Made by a program: the position numbers and the translations under genes
In this document: one piece after another, positions 25,069-33,708 of the stretch
Numbering within the stretch: position 1 is the stretch's first letter
Layout of the letters: each line of letters opens with the position of its first letter
Assembly (NCBI RefSeq): GCF_039839785.1
Contig: NZ_JBDOQT010000002.1
Location: 1 to 64,000 of the forward strand
Length of the DNA stretch: 64,000 nucleotides
Direction: 5' to 3'
DNA from: Pelagibius sp. CAU 1746
Lineage (GTDB): Bacteria > Pseudomonadota > Alphaproteobacteria > Kiloniellales > Kiloniellaceae
The notes under the pieces: generated by a model
What the model was told of the DNA's origin: nothing
Database searches by the model: none
What the model saw: only the letters and a program-made list of their open reading frames with translations

Positions 25069-26391
25069 CTATTCAACCAGCTGCACGCGCAACTGGTTCA
25101 CCTCCTGCAAGCCGAAAGCGGCGCAGGTGGCGGGGTCGTTGGTGATGTTCGCTTCACCGGTAAACTCGACGGTCCTGGCGACAATGTGCAGGCAACTGGC
25201 GCCGGACGCCGAAGCACTGCCGCCGTACTCCACCTGGCGCTGAGGGAAATACAGGGCGCCGGTCAGGTTGACCTGGGCTTCACCGTTGAACTTGCTCTCG
25301 ATGATGCTGCTGGTACCGGAACTGGCCATGGGATCCTGGTAGAACAGAATCCCCGCCATCTCGCCGGTGGTGGTCGGCGTCAGGGTGATCTCGGCGCCGC
25401 CGTTGATCTTCACGTTGCCGACGGACCCCGGCGTCGCACCGGTCAGCACGATGGTCACTTCGTCACCGGTCAGCACCGCCTGGGCCCCGACCTCGAAGTC
25501 GCCGTCGGCCACGATATAGATGCCCGGCGCAAGGTCGGCGGTTCCATCGATCCGCAGGCCACCGCAATACCGTCCAGGCTGAAGCGGCGGAGAAAGGTAG
25601 GTATCGGTGGTCTGCGCCCAGAAATTCGTCTCGCTGCAGGTCGTCGGATCGACCGGCATGATCACGTCGGCGTAAGGGTCGTCGACGCGCTGCGAATAAG
25701 GCTGCACCGGACTCTGGGTAATCAGTGTCGCGGTGTTGCCGACATAGATGTCGCCATAGGCCTGGGCCGGATTGGCTTCCAGGATGGCCGACCCGGCAAT
25801 ATAGATCGAGCGGTTGCTGCTGGAGTTCGACGCGATGCCGCAGCCCAGTCTCACATTGGCGTCGCCGGTAAAGGTGATGGCGCGGTCGGCCTCGTGGTCC
25901 AGCGCGATGACGCACTGCGGCCCGTTGTCGACGCCGGCGCCGGTGGCGCGGGCGCTGACCTCGACCGGGCCCACGCCGATCGCGCCGAGGAAGTAGAGCG
26001 GCACGTTGCGCGTGACGCGGACCTCGGCCGCCCGGTTCAGGCCCGGATAGAGGCCGCCCTGTGGCGGCGCAAAGCTCTGCAGCCCATAGCCGTCGGCCGC
26101 GTTCCAGCCGTTGCGGGCGGCGCCTTCGACGGCCGCGCTCTGCACCGACGCCGAATTGCCGCCCGCCATGACCGCATGCGTCGCGGCAATGGCCGCGCCG
26201 TCGGCCATGTTCTGCATGGCGCGGCGTTGCGAATACCAGTGAGTCAGATCGACGCTGAGACCGGCAAAGCCGATGATCGTCGGCAAGAGGACCGCGGTCA
26301 CCGCCAGGGCACCGCCGTCGCGGTCCCGGACCAGCGCGAGGGGTTTTCGAAGCATCACCGCAAAGCGGCGCTTCACCTGTGTAAGCGTCAC
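25069..26391 (-). CDS. TadG-like pilus assembly protein
   Basis: Protein of 440 residues. The N-terminal Tad segment ALAVTAVLLPTIIGFAGLSV plus DLTHWYSQRRAMQNMADGAA (residues about 28-68) is a membrane helix followed by the conserved Tad helix. The large periplasmic part is Gly/Thr/Asn-rich with repetitive beta-type sequence (GDANVRLGCG, GTADLAPGIYIVADGDFEVG, GNVKINGGAEITLTP). No von Willebrand A MIDAS motif (DxSxS) is visible, so it is the short TadG-related type. The GTG start at 26391 is supported by AGGAG eight bases upstream. It is the first gene of a three-gene operon with two TadE-like proteins. Confidence 0.85.
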   Translation of the reverse strand: MTLTQVKRRFAVMLRKPLALVRDRDGGALAVTAVLLPTIIGFAGLSVDLTHWYSQRRAMQNMADGAAIAATHAVMAGGNSASVQSAAVEGAARNGWNAADGYGLQSFAPPQGGLYPGLNRAAEVRVTRNVPLYFLGAIGVGPVEVSARATGAGVDNGPQCVIALDHEADRAITFTGDANVRLGCGIASNSSSNRSIYIAGSAILEANPAQAYGDIYVGNTATLITQSPVQPYSQRVDDPYADVIMPVDPTTCSETNFWAQTTDTYLSPPLQPGRYCGGLRIDGTADLAPGIYIVADGDFEVGAQAVLTGDEVTIVLTGATPGSVGNVKINGGAEITLTPTTTGEMAGILFYQDPMASSGTSSIIESKFNGEAQVNLTGALYFPQRQVEYGGSASASGASCLHIVARTVEFTGEANITNDPATCAAFGLQEVNQLRVQLVE

Positions 26392-26543
26392 CGAAGGTAC
26401 TCCTGTTGCATCGCCTCTGAGGTCAATCTCAACAGCAGCCGGTTAACGCCTGACTAAATCGGGTAATTTAAGTAATTGTTTTTTCTAGATAATTCATCCG
26501 ATGATTGTATTTCCAAAAGAATCTCGATCAAAGAGGCGTATTT

Positions 26544-27983
26544 TTATACGGCCAGTTGACCGAGGCTCGGCTTGTACGCCTTTGTCGTTTCATCCGCGGC
26601 AAAGGCCGCTTCCAGGGCGAGCCCCAGGCGCAGCAGATCGGCCTCCCCGCCGCGGCGCCCCACGACCTGCAGCCCGAAAGGCAGGCCGTCCTCGTCCTTC
26701 CCGCAGGGCAGCACCAGGACCGGGTGCGCGGCCAGGGTCAAAGCATAGGTGATGGCGATCCAGGAAATGTAGGTTTCGAGCGGCTGCCCGTCGATCTCCC
26801 GTGGGAAGAGTTGGGTCTTGTCGAAAGGCTGGATCGAGGCCACCGGGCAGATGAGCGCGTCGTAACCCGCCATGAAGTCGATGAAGCGATGATAGAGCCG
26901 GGTCTGCGCGGCCATGGCCTCGGCCACGTCTGCCGCACTGAAGGTCAGGCCCAGCTTGACGTTGGCGGCGACGTTGGGCCCGGCTTGTTCCGGCGTGCGC
27001 TCGACCAGCTTGCGCAGGCGGCCGAGAAAGCCCACCGCGCGCAGAACCTCGAAGCAGCGGTCGGCGCCGGCCAGCGGCGGTGCGGCTTCCTCGCAGTCCG
27101 TCAGCCGGGCAACCCGCTCGACCCTGTCGCGGAACAGCCCGCGCACCTGCCGGCTCACCGGCGCCACCCCCAGGTCTTCGGAAACGGCGATGCGCAGGCC
27201 GTCGAGCGAGAGCGGGCGCAACTCCTCGAAGTCCTTGCCGTCGGCGAAGCCGGTCAGCGGGTCGCGGGGATCGCTGCCGGCCATGGCCCGCAGAAAGAGG
27301 GCGATGTCGCCGACGTCGCGCGCCATCGGCCCTTCCGTCCAGAGCGGCGACCAGGCCATCTCCTTGCGCACCATGGGCACCACTCCCGGTGTCGGGCGCA
27401 GGCCGACGACGCCGCAATAGGCCGCCGGCGTGCGCAGCGAACCGCCGAGATCGGAACCACTGGCCAGCGGCAGCATGCCGGTCGCCAGCGCCACTGCGGA
27501 CCCTCCGGAGGACCCGGCACAGGTCCGCCGCACATCGAAGGGATTGGCCGTGGTGCCGTAGACCTCGTTGGTGGTGTTGGCGCCGGCGCCGAACTCCGGG
27601 GTATTGGTCTTCGCGGCGACGATCCCGCCGGCCGCGCGCAAGCTCGCCACCAAGGGGTCGTCCTTCTGCGGCACGTGCCGGGCATAGCGCGGCGAGCCGA
27701 AGGTGGTGGTGAGGCCCTCGGTCTCGTTCAAGTCCTTGATGCCGAGCGGCAGACCGTGCAGGGGGCCGAGTTCGTCTCCGGCCGCCACTGCCGCCTCGGC
27801 CGCCCGCGCCGCCGTCAGCGCCGCCTCGCGGTCTTCGGCCACTATGGCGTTCAGCACCGGGTTCACGGCATCGATGCGCCGGTGGCAATCGGTCAGCAGC
27901 TCGACCGGCGAGATCTCCCGCCCGCCAATCAGGCGGCGCAGCTCGACGGCGGAAAGATCACAGAGGCTTTCGTCTTGGCTCAT
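26544..27983 (-). CDS. Amidase-signature hydrolase
   Basis: Protein of 479 residues of the amidase signature family, which hydrolyses carboxamides through a Ser-cisSer-Lys triad. Lys83 (LGIKDLNETEG) is the base, the serine of AGSSGGSAVA near 158 is the cis-Ser, and Ser182 in SGSDLGGSLRTPA is the nucleophile. It lacks the extra features of GatA and has no GatB/C neighbours, so a tRNA amidotransferase role is unlikely. It is the last gene of a reverse-strand operon with an XRE regulator, a GFA protein and a PhnD-like protein. The substrate is unknown. Confidence 0.88.
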   Translation of the reverse strand: MSQDESLCDLSAVELRRLIGGREISPVELLTDCHRRIDAVNPVLNAIVAEDREAALTAARAAEAAVAAGDELGPLHGLPLGIKDLNETEGLTTTFGSPRYARHVPQKDDPLVASLRAAGGIVAAKTNTPEFGAGANTTNEVYGTTANPFDVRRTCAGSSGGSAVALATGMLPLASGSDLGGSLRTPAAYCGVVGLRPTPGVVPMVRKEMAWSPLWTEGPMARDVGDIALFLRAMAGSDPRDPLTGFADGKDFEELRPLSLDGLRIAVSEDLGVAPVSRQVRGLFRDRVERVARLTDCEEAAPPLAGADRCFEVLRAVGFLGRLRKLVERTPEQAGPNVAANVKLGLTFSAADVAEAMAAQTRLYHRFIDFMAGYDALICPVASIQPFDKTQLFPREIDGQPLETYISWIAITYALTLAAHPVLVLPCGKDEDGLPFGLQVVGRRGGEADLLRLGLALEAAFAADETTKAYKPSLGQLAV

Positions 27984-28007
27984 AACGTCTCTTGGGTCGC
28001 TGGGGGA

Positions 28008-28811
28008 TCAGGCGAGTTCGGGATAGCCGGCCGCCACGGCGGCGGCCTCGAGCTCCAGGATACGGTCATAGTCGCTCAGCGGCTTGATCACCACATCCTT
28101 GATCAGCAGGGCCGCGCGTACTTCGGCCAGGGCCGGGTCGGCGACGGCGGCGGCAAGACCGTCGCGCAGGCGCTGCAGCTCCGCCGCGCCGAGGCCGCAC
28201 CGGGCGATGAAGGGCAAGGCCGGCGCTTGCGCGCTGGGGGCGAGGACGCGCAGGCGGGCGGTCAGGCCTGGATCGGTCGACTTCAGCAGATGATAGGTGA
28301 CGCAGTCGATGGCGCAGACATCGGCCTCCCCCGCGGCCACCAGGGTCATGGACGCCAGGTGGCTGCCGCTCACTTTCACCTCGCTGAAGAAACGGCCGCC
28401 TTCGGCCAGCGGCGCGACGGCATGGCGCAGGGCGCTGTAGCCGCTCTGCGAGTCACGCGCGTTGGCCGCCGCCCGGCGGCCGCGCAGGGCGGCGAGGTCG
28501 GGCGCCGCGTCACCGGCGCGCACGAGAATCTCGCTGCGATAGTGCCCTCCTGCACAGCCAGGCACGTCATAGACCGGCGTCGCCACCAGCGTCACCTTGC
28601 CGGCAAGGGCGTGGGTCAGAGGATAGCCGCAGGTCTGGCTGAACAGCAGCTCCGGCGCCGTCCACAGCTCCGCGGGATCGGCGCTGCGCGTCAAGCGCTG
28701 CGGGACCTCCTCCAGACCCACGGCACGCAGCGCCGCGGCCAGGCTCGCCCACCAGGCATCGGTGGCCGCCTCAAGCCCGGGCAACTCATACATCGGCAGG
28801 CTGGCCCGCAT
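28008..28811 (-). CDS. PhnD-like binding-domain protein without a signal peptide
   Basis: Protein of 267 residues resembling the phosphate/phosphite/phosphonate ABC-transporter binding domain: MYELPGLEAATDAWWASL at the start, DSQSGYSALRHAV near 120 and GSHLASMTLVAAGEADVCAI with DCVTYHLL near 150-175. The usual N-terminal signal peptide is absent: the fold begins at about residue 3, and no upstream start could add one because the previous gene ends three bases before. It may therefore act in the cytoplasm as a ligand sensor or enzyme. No permease or ATPase genes adjoin. It lies between the GFA gene and the amidase gene. Confidence 0.78.
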   Translation of the reverse strand: MRASLPMYELPGLEAATDAWWASLAAALRAVGLEEVPQRLTRSADPAELWTAPELLFSQTCGYPLTHALAGKVTLVATPVYDVPGCAGGHYRSEILVRAGDAAPDLAALRGRRAAANARDSQSGYSALRHAVAPLAEGGRFFSEVKVSGSHLASMTLVAAGEADVCAIDCVTYHLLKSTDPGLTARLRVLAPSAQAPALPFIARCGLGAAELQRLRDGLAAAVADPALAEVRAALLIKDVVIKPLSDYDRILELEAAAVAAGYPELA

Positions 28812-28814
28812 CGC

Positions 28815-29249
28815 TCAGTCACCGTCCTCCGGCCATTGGTCGTCGCCATGGTCCTGCGGGAACGTCTCCAGCCCGTCGCTGAGCTCATAGAAATCGGCCT
28901 TGTCCTCGACGTAGATGTGACGCACTTGCCGGAGGCCGGACGGCTGGTCGACGCTGCCCGCGGCGACGGAAATGAAATCGTTGCCGGTGCGGTCCCAGAA
29001 CAGGGCGCCGCCGCAGCGGCGGCAGAAGCCGCGCCGCACGCCCGGAGAGGACTCGAACCAGGTGACTCCCTCGGCATTCTCGATCTGCAGATCGCCGCGC
29101 CGGGCGGCGGAGAAGGCGCTGTAGTTGGTGAGGGTCTTGCGGCACTGGCCGCAGTGGCAAGCGATGACCGGGCGCATGGCCCCCTCGACGCGATAGCGTA
29201 CCGCGCCGCAGGTACAGCCGCCGGTACGGACTTCCGTCTCTGCGCTCAC
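28815..29249 (-). CDS. GFA-family (glutathione-dependent formaldehyde-activating-like) zinc protein
   Basis: Protein of 144 residues of the GFA/CENP-V domain. Zinc-binding cysteines are at GGCTCGAVRY (12 and 14), CHCGQC (near 31-36) and FCRRCGGALFW (near 76-79). Family members include S-hydroxymethylglutathione synthase, though most have no proven activity. The GTG start overlaps the stop of the XRE gene (GTGA) and is preceded by GAGGAG at eight bases, so translation is coupled. It is the second gene of the operon. Confidence 0.88.
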   Translation of the reverse strand: MSAETEVRTGGCTCGAVRYRVEGAMRPVIACHCGQCRKTLTNYSAFSAARRGDLQIENAEGVTWFESSPGVRRGFCRRCGGALFWDRTGNDFISVAAGSVDQPSGLRQVRHIYVEDKADFYELSDGLETFPQDHGDDQWPEDGD

Positions 29250-30106
29250 TGCTCCGACTCCTCAAGCTCCCTCAACAGCCGGTTCAGCACCCGCGGCACC
29301 TCCGGAGGCTGCACGATAGCGCCCCGGATCAGATTGTCGAAGTGCTGCGTCAGAGCGCGGATGTGTTCGGTGGAGTTGAAGACGAAGTACATGTTGCCGA
29401 TGTAGACCGCCGCGCGCGACGGCCCGAAGATGGTGACCGGCGCCGAATAGTGCTCCAGCCCGTCGAAGAGAAACCAGCGAAACGTCGGGTAGAGCTCGTC
29501 GACCAGGGCAATCATCCAAGAGAGCTGCTGCTTGCGGCTGGCGGTCGGCAATTGCTCCCATATCCCCTGGCCGCGGGCGAAGCCTTCCAGCGCCTGGATG
29601 GAGGAGCAGGCCTCCAGGTCCGTCTCCGGCCTCCGGCTGTAGGCCAGGCGCGCCTCGGCCTGCTCCAGGCGGATGGCGGGCATCGCGCTGCCCTGCTGGG
29701 TGTATTCGTAGCGGATGACCTCCTCGCCCTTCAGCAGGTCCGGCAGGGTCGAGGGCACGTAGCGGATCTTGTAGCCCACCGCCTCGGCACGCCAGCGCGC
29801 CAGGCGCTCGTCGGAATAGGAGGAAGCACCACGGGCGATCTCCGGCGCCTCGCTGAGGATGTTGGTGCCGATTTTCTCTTCCTGCACCAGCCCCAGCAGC
29901 CAGTCGGTGGAGACCTGCTCCTGCTCGGCGATGGCGGCAATGGTCTCGGCGCGCGGCAGGCGGTCGTTGGCGCCGGAGAGGAGCTGCGACAAGGTCGAAC
30001 GGTCGAGCCCGGCCTTGGCCGCGAAACCGGAGCGGCTGAGGCCGGAACGCTCGATCACCTGGGCGAGGCGCTCACGGAAAGTCTCGACGGTAAGACGGCG
30101 GTCCAT
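29246..30106 (-). CDS. XRE-family transcriptional regulator
   Basis: Protein of 286 residues. The N-terminal Cro/C1 helix-turn-helix spans about residues 8-65 (LAQVIERSGLSRSGFAAKAG, then LDRSTLSQLLSG). The remaining 200 residues are an unassigned sensor region with no recognised domain; it contains aromatic-rich segments such as YPTFRWFLFDGLEHYSAPV. It heads the operon with the GFA, PhnD-like and amidase genes and diverges from the desaturase gene across an AT-rich gap (30107-30311). It probably controls its own operon. Confidence 0.87.
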   Translation of the reverse strand: MDRRLTVETFRERLAQVIERSGLSRSGFAAKAGLDRSTLSQLLSGANDRLPRAETIAAIAEQEQVSTDWLLGLVQEEKIGTNILSEAPEIARGASSYSDERLARWRAEAVGYKIRYVPSTLPDLLKGEEVIRYEYTQQGSAMPAIRLEQAEARLAYSRRPETDLEACSSIQALEGFARGQGIWEQLPTASRKQQLSWMIALVDELYPTFRWFLFDGLEHYSAPVTIFGPSRAAVYIGNMYFVFNSTEHIRALTQHFDNLIRGAIVQPPEVPRVLNRLLRELEESEQ

Positions 30107-30311
30107 GGATGATGCGATGATTTAATACAACATTTGATGATTTCTCACACATATTAGAAGAAAAACGCTTCATATGTAAACAATGATGATAAGAAACTGC
30201 GAATTGTGCGCAGTCCCGCGTTGCTGCCTCGGCGCCCCTTCTGACACCTTCCTGACACAAGGCCGTTCGGGTCTTTGTTTCAGTTCAGTTCTTGGAAGGT
30301 TGTCGTATCAG

Positions 30312-31298
30312 GTGTTGGAAGAAGGCAGCGTCGCCAGAGAATTCGTCCGAAAACCGGTTTCGTCCCTGAAGGTCTCCAGCGAAAGGCCGCCGGCCACGGC
30401 CGCGCGGCACCTGCCGCGGCGGCTCGAGGCGCCGACTCTGCTGGTCGCCCTGGCGATCTATGGCGGCTTCGGCGCCCTCACCTGGTTCCACGCCGCCCTG
30501 CCCTGGTGGGTCCTGCTGCCCTTGGGCGCCTACCTGGTCGCCTGGCACGGCTCCCTGCAGCACGAGGTGACCCACGGCCACCCCACGCCCAGCGCCCTGG
30601 CCAACGAACTGCTGGTGCTGCCGAGCCTTTGGCTGTGGGTGCCCTTCCGGCGCTATCGCGACAGCCACCTCGCCCACCACGACGACGCGCATCTGACCGA
30701 CCCGCTTGAAGATCCGGAATCCTATTACCTGGACGCCGCGAACTGGGCGGCCGCCGGGCCGCTGACCCGCACCTTCCTCCGGGTCCACAACACCCTGGCC
30801 GGGCGCCTGCTTTTCGGGCCGCTGCGCTGCGTCGTCCTGTTCTGGAAGGGTGAGATCGCCCGTGCCCTCGGCGGTGACTTCGGCCACGCCAAGGCCTGGG
30901 CGATCCATGCCGCCGGCGTGGCGCTGGTGCTGGCCTGGGTGGTCGGCGTCTGCGGCCTGCCGCTGTGGCAATACCTGCTGTTCTTCGTCTATCCGGGCAT
31001 TTCACTGTCGCTGCTGCGCTCCTTCCTGGAGCACCAGGCACGCCCGGAAGTGACCGAACGCTCGGTGATCATCGAAGCGGGGCCGTTGATGAGCCTGCTG
31101 TTTCTCAACAACAACCTGCACCTCGTCCATCACGACAAGCCGGGCCTCGCCTGGTACCGCATCCCGGCGCTCTACCGCCAGCGCCGCGCCCTCTTCCTCG
31201 CCTCCAACGGCGGCTACTTCTTCAAGGGCTACGGCGAGGTCTTCCGGCGCTACTTCCTGCGCGCCAAGGAACAGCCGCTGCATCCGGCGGCGGCCTGA
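30312..31298 (+). CDS. Membrane fatty-acid desaturase-family protein
   Basis: Protein of about 328 residues. The family uses a di-iron centre held by histidine boxes to desaturate or hydroxylate lipids. Three boxes are present: HEVTH at 84-88, HLAHH at 119-123 and HLVHH near 272. Hydrophobic helices lie between (LLVALAIYGGFGALTWF, WWVLLPLGAYLVAW, WAIHAAGVALVLAWVVG). The start is uncertain: the GTG at 30312 has GGAAGG 12 bases upstream, a TTG four codons earlier is also possible, and the frame is open from 30183. It diverges from the XRE gene. Substrate is unknown. Confidence 0.85.
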   Translation: MLEEGSVAREFVRKPVSSLKVSSERPPATAARHLPRRLEAPTLLVALAIYGGFGALTWFHAALPWWVLLPLGAYLVAWHGSLQHEVTHGHPTPSALANELLVLPSLWLWVPFRRYRDSHLAHHDDAHLTDPLEDPESYYLDAANWAAAGPLTRTFLRVHNTLAGRLLFGPLRCVVLFWKGEIARALGGDFGHAKAWAIHAAGVALVLAWVVGVCGLPLWQYLLFFVYPGISLSLLRSFLEHQARPEVTERSVIIEAGPLMSLLFLNNNLHLVHHDKPGLAWYRIPALYRQRRALFLASNGGYFFKGYGEVFRRYFLRAKEQPLHPAAA

Positions 31299-31422
31299 GG
31301 TTCCTCTGTTGGCAAGTTGACCAGGTTGGGCTATCTCACGGGGGGGATCGGCGGCTTTACCGCCGGACTGATTCTCGATCCACTATCGGTCCCTGTCAGA
31401 CTCGCCCGGAGCACCCCTTTTT

Positions 31423-32691
31423 ATGATCACCGAGAAACCCGGCCTGATGGAGGAAATCCGCGGCCGCTTCGCCCACGTCGATACCTGCCCCGTCACCGGC
31501 CCGCGCATCTTCTTCGAGAACGCCGGCGGCGCGCTGACCTTGAAGTCGGTGGTCGAGACCTCCGCCACCTTCGCGGCCATCCCGGACAACCAGGGGCGCG
31601 ACAACCCGGCCTCCAAGGAGCTGATGCGGGTCATCGACCAGGCCAAGGCCGACATGCGGACCTTCTTCAACGTGGCCGGCGGCCAGCTCTTCGTCGGCGA
31701 AAGCGGCACCGAGGTCCTGTTCCGCCTCATCCGCAGCGCGATCAATGCCGCCCCCGAGGGCGGCAAGCTGCTGGGCAGCACGCTGGAGCATCCCGCCACG
31801 CGCAGCGCCATGGGCTACTGGGCGGAGAAGACCGGGCGCGAGCACGTTCTCGTCGCCCACGACGACGCCAGCGGCACCGTCACGGTGGAAGCCTACAAGA
31901 AGGCACTGTCGCCCGACCTGCGCGTCGCGACCATCCTGCACACCTCCCCCGTCACCGGCATGGCCGTCGACGTCCCGGCCATCGCCGCGGCGATCCGCGC
32001 GGCAGCACCGGGCTGCCTTATCATCGTCGACGGCATTCAGCACGCGAGCCACGGCCACATCGACATCGACAGCTACGGCATCGACGGCTACGCCATCTCG
32101 CCCTACAAGGTCTTCTCGCGGCACGGCTACGGCATCGGCTGGGCCTCCGACCGGCTGACCGCCCTGCCCAAGGAGCAGCTGCGCGGCGGGCCGGCGGAGA
32201 ACTGGGAGCTGGGCACCCGCGACACCGGGGCCTACGCCACCTTCTCCGACGTCGTCGACTACTTCGCCTGGCTGGGCGGCCAGTTCACCGACTCCGGCGA
32301 CAAGCGCGCCCGCATCGAGGCGGCCGCCGAGGCGATCCACGCCCACGAAAAGACCCTCACCGACGCGATGCTCTACGGCACCGGCAACCTGAAGGGCCTG
32401 AGTGAGATGGCGGGCGTCGGGATCATCGGCGGCGTCGAGAACCCGGCCCGCGAGGGCCTGGTCTCCCTTACCGTCGAGGGCGTCGACGCTCCGGATGTGG
32501 TCGCCGCGCTCAACGACCAGAGCATCCGCACCCACACCCGCAAGGCCGACCACTACTCCGGCAATGTTCTGGAGCCGCTCGGCCTGCCGTCGGCGGTGCG
32601 CGTCTCCCTCTGCCACTACAACACCCTGGAAGAGGTCGCGCAGTTCCTCGCGGCCATGGCGGAAATCGCCGGCGAGACGGGCGCGCCGTAA
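31423..32691 (+). CDS. Class V aminotransferase-fold PLP enzyme
   Basis: Protein of 422 residues of the cysteine desulfurase/isopenicillin-N-epimerase-like group. The Schiff-base Lys is in DGYAISPYKVFSRHGYGIGW, and the PLP Asp/Gln pair is in IIVDGIQHASHGHIDID. FENAGGALTLKS near 30 is the N-terminal substrate loop. A reactive Cys as in IscS/SufS is not apparent at the expected place, so desulfurase activity is doubtful. It stands alone and convergent with the EamA gene, 22 bases away. The substrate cannot be assigned. Confidence 0.83.
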   Translation: MITEKPGLMEEIRGRFAHVDTCPVTGPRIFFENAGGALTLKSVVETSATFAAIPDNQGRDNPASKELMRVIDQAKADMRTFFNVAGGQLFVGESGTEVLFRLIRSAINAAPEGGKLLGSTLEHPATRSAMGYWAEKTGREHVLVAHDDASGTVTVEAYKKALSPDLRVATILHTSPVTGMAVDVPAIAAAIRAAAPGCLIIVDGIQHASHGHIDIDSYGIDGYAISPYKVFSRHGYGIGWASDRLTALPKEQLRGGPAENWELGTRDTGAYATFSDVVDYFAWLGGQFTDSGDKRARIEAAAEAIHAHEKTLTDAMLYGTGNLKGLSEMAGVGIIGGVENPAREGLVSLTVEGVDAPDVVAALNDQSIRTHTRKADHYSGNVLEPLGLPSAVRVSLCHYNTLEEVAQFLAAMAEIAGETGAP

Positions 32692-32713
32692 CTCTTCGGT
32701 CCGGCACGTCGCC

Positions 32714-33664
32714 TCAGTGCCGGGCGCTGCGCGGCCCGGCGGAAACGCCCTCGGCGGTCTGGACCGCCGAGGCGGCGATGTCATGGGCGGCGGCGCGCTG
32801 CATCAGCCGGTGTTCGCGGTAGAAGGTGTACATGCCCATGCCGACCACGATGGCCGCGCCGGTCAGGGTCCAGGCGTCGGGAATCTCGCCAAAGACGACG
32901 ATACCGAGAACGATGGCCCAGACCATGATGGTGTAACGGAAGGGCGAGACGACGGCCACCTCGCCGATCCGCATGGCCTTGATCGAAAAGAGGTAGCCGA
33001 AGAAGAGAAAGCCGGCGGCGGCGCAAAGCAGGCCGAAGCTGTCCAGGTCCACGGGCTGCCAGTCGCGGGTCAGGGCCACGGCGCCGGCGAAGATCGCCGT
33101 CCCCAGCGCGGTGATGAAGGCGGCAAAGAGCGAAGGCAGCCCCGGTGAGAAGCGCCGTGTCGAGAGGTCGCGCAACACCATGAAGCCGACCGCCGCCACC
33201 GCCCAAAGCGAATAGGCCGAAAAGCCCTCGGCGCCCGGCCGCACGATGATCATCACCCCGGCGAAGCCGACGGCGATGGCGCTGTAGCGCCGCCAGCCGA
33301 CCTTCTCGCCCAGGATCAGCGCGGCCGCCAGGGTCAGGGCCAGGGGAATGGCCTGGATAATCGCTGTCGCGTTGGCGAGCGGCATGTGATAGATCGCCGA
33401 GAGGAAGCAGACCGCGCTGCCGATCTCCCCGATGACCCGCAGCCCCAGGAAGAAGCAATCCTGCCGCGAGGGCCGGTAGAGCAGCTGATTGCGCCGGATC
33501 GACAGAACCACGATGAGCGCCGAAAGCAAGAGGCCGCGCAGTCCGATCGCCTGAAACAGCCCCAGGTCGGCGAAGACAAGCTTCATCATCGTGTCGTTCA
33601 GACAGAAGCCCGCCATGGCGATCGCCATGAAAAAGGCGCCGCGCAGATTGTCCGAGGATACCAA
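32714..33664 (-). CDS. EamA/DMT-family transporter
   Basis: Inner-membrane protein of 316 residues with two EamA repeats of about five helices each. Repeat 1 begins FFMAIAMAGFCLNDTMMKLV and repeat 2 begins AYSLWAVAAVGFMVL. DMT proteins move metabolites, often exporting amino acids or related amines. The TTG start at 33664 is used because GGGAAG lies six bases upstream and because the next ATG would cut into the first helix. It follows the MttB homologue by 44 bases on the same strand, so the two are probably cotranscribed. Confidence 0.85.
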   Translation of the reverse strand: MVSSDNLRGAFFMAIAMAGFCLNDTMMKLVFADLGLFQAIGLRGLLLSALIVVLSIRRNQLLYRPSRQDCFFLGLRVIGEIGSAVCFLSAIYHMPLANATAIIQAIPLALTLAAALILGEKVGWRRYSAIAVGFAGVMIIVRPGAEGFSAYSLWAVAAVGFMVLRDLSTRRFSPGLPSLFAAFITALGTAIFAGAVALTRDWQPVDLDSFGLLCAAAGFLFFGYLFSIKAMRIGEVAVVSPFRYTIMVWAIVLGIVVFGEIPDAWTLTGAAIVVGMGMYTFYREHRLMQRAAAHDIAASAVQTAEGVSAGPRSARH

Positions 33665-33708
33665 GAACGTCTTCCCGAGTTGAGCGTCAGGGCATTGCTA
33701 TAACCCAA

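Noticed and set aside
26505-29405. A 966-codon forward frame
   Set aside because: It is antisense to the amidase, PhnD-like and GFA genes, each of which shows family motifs and coupled starts.
31423-32691. Cysteine desulfurase for Fe-S assembly
   Set aside because: The fold fits, but no reactive loop Cys is apparent and no isc/suf genes adjoin, so only the class V fold is claimed.
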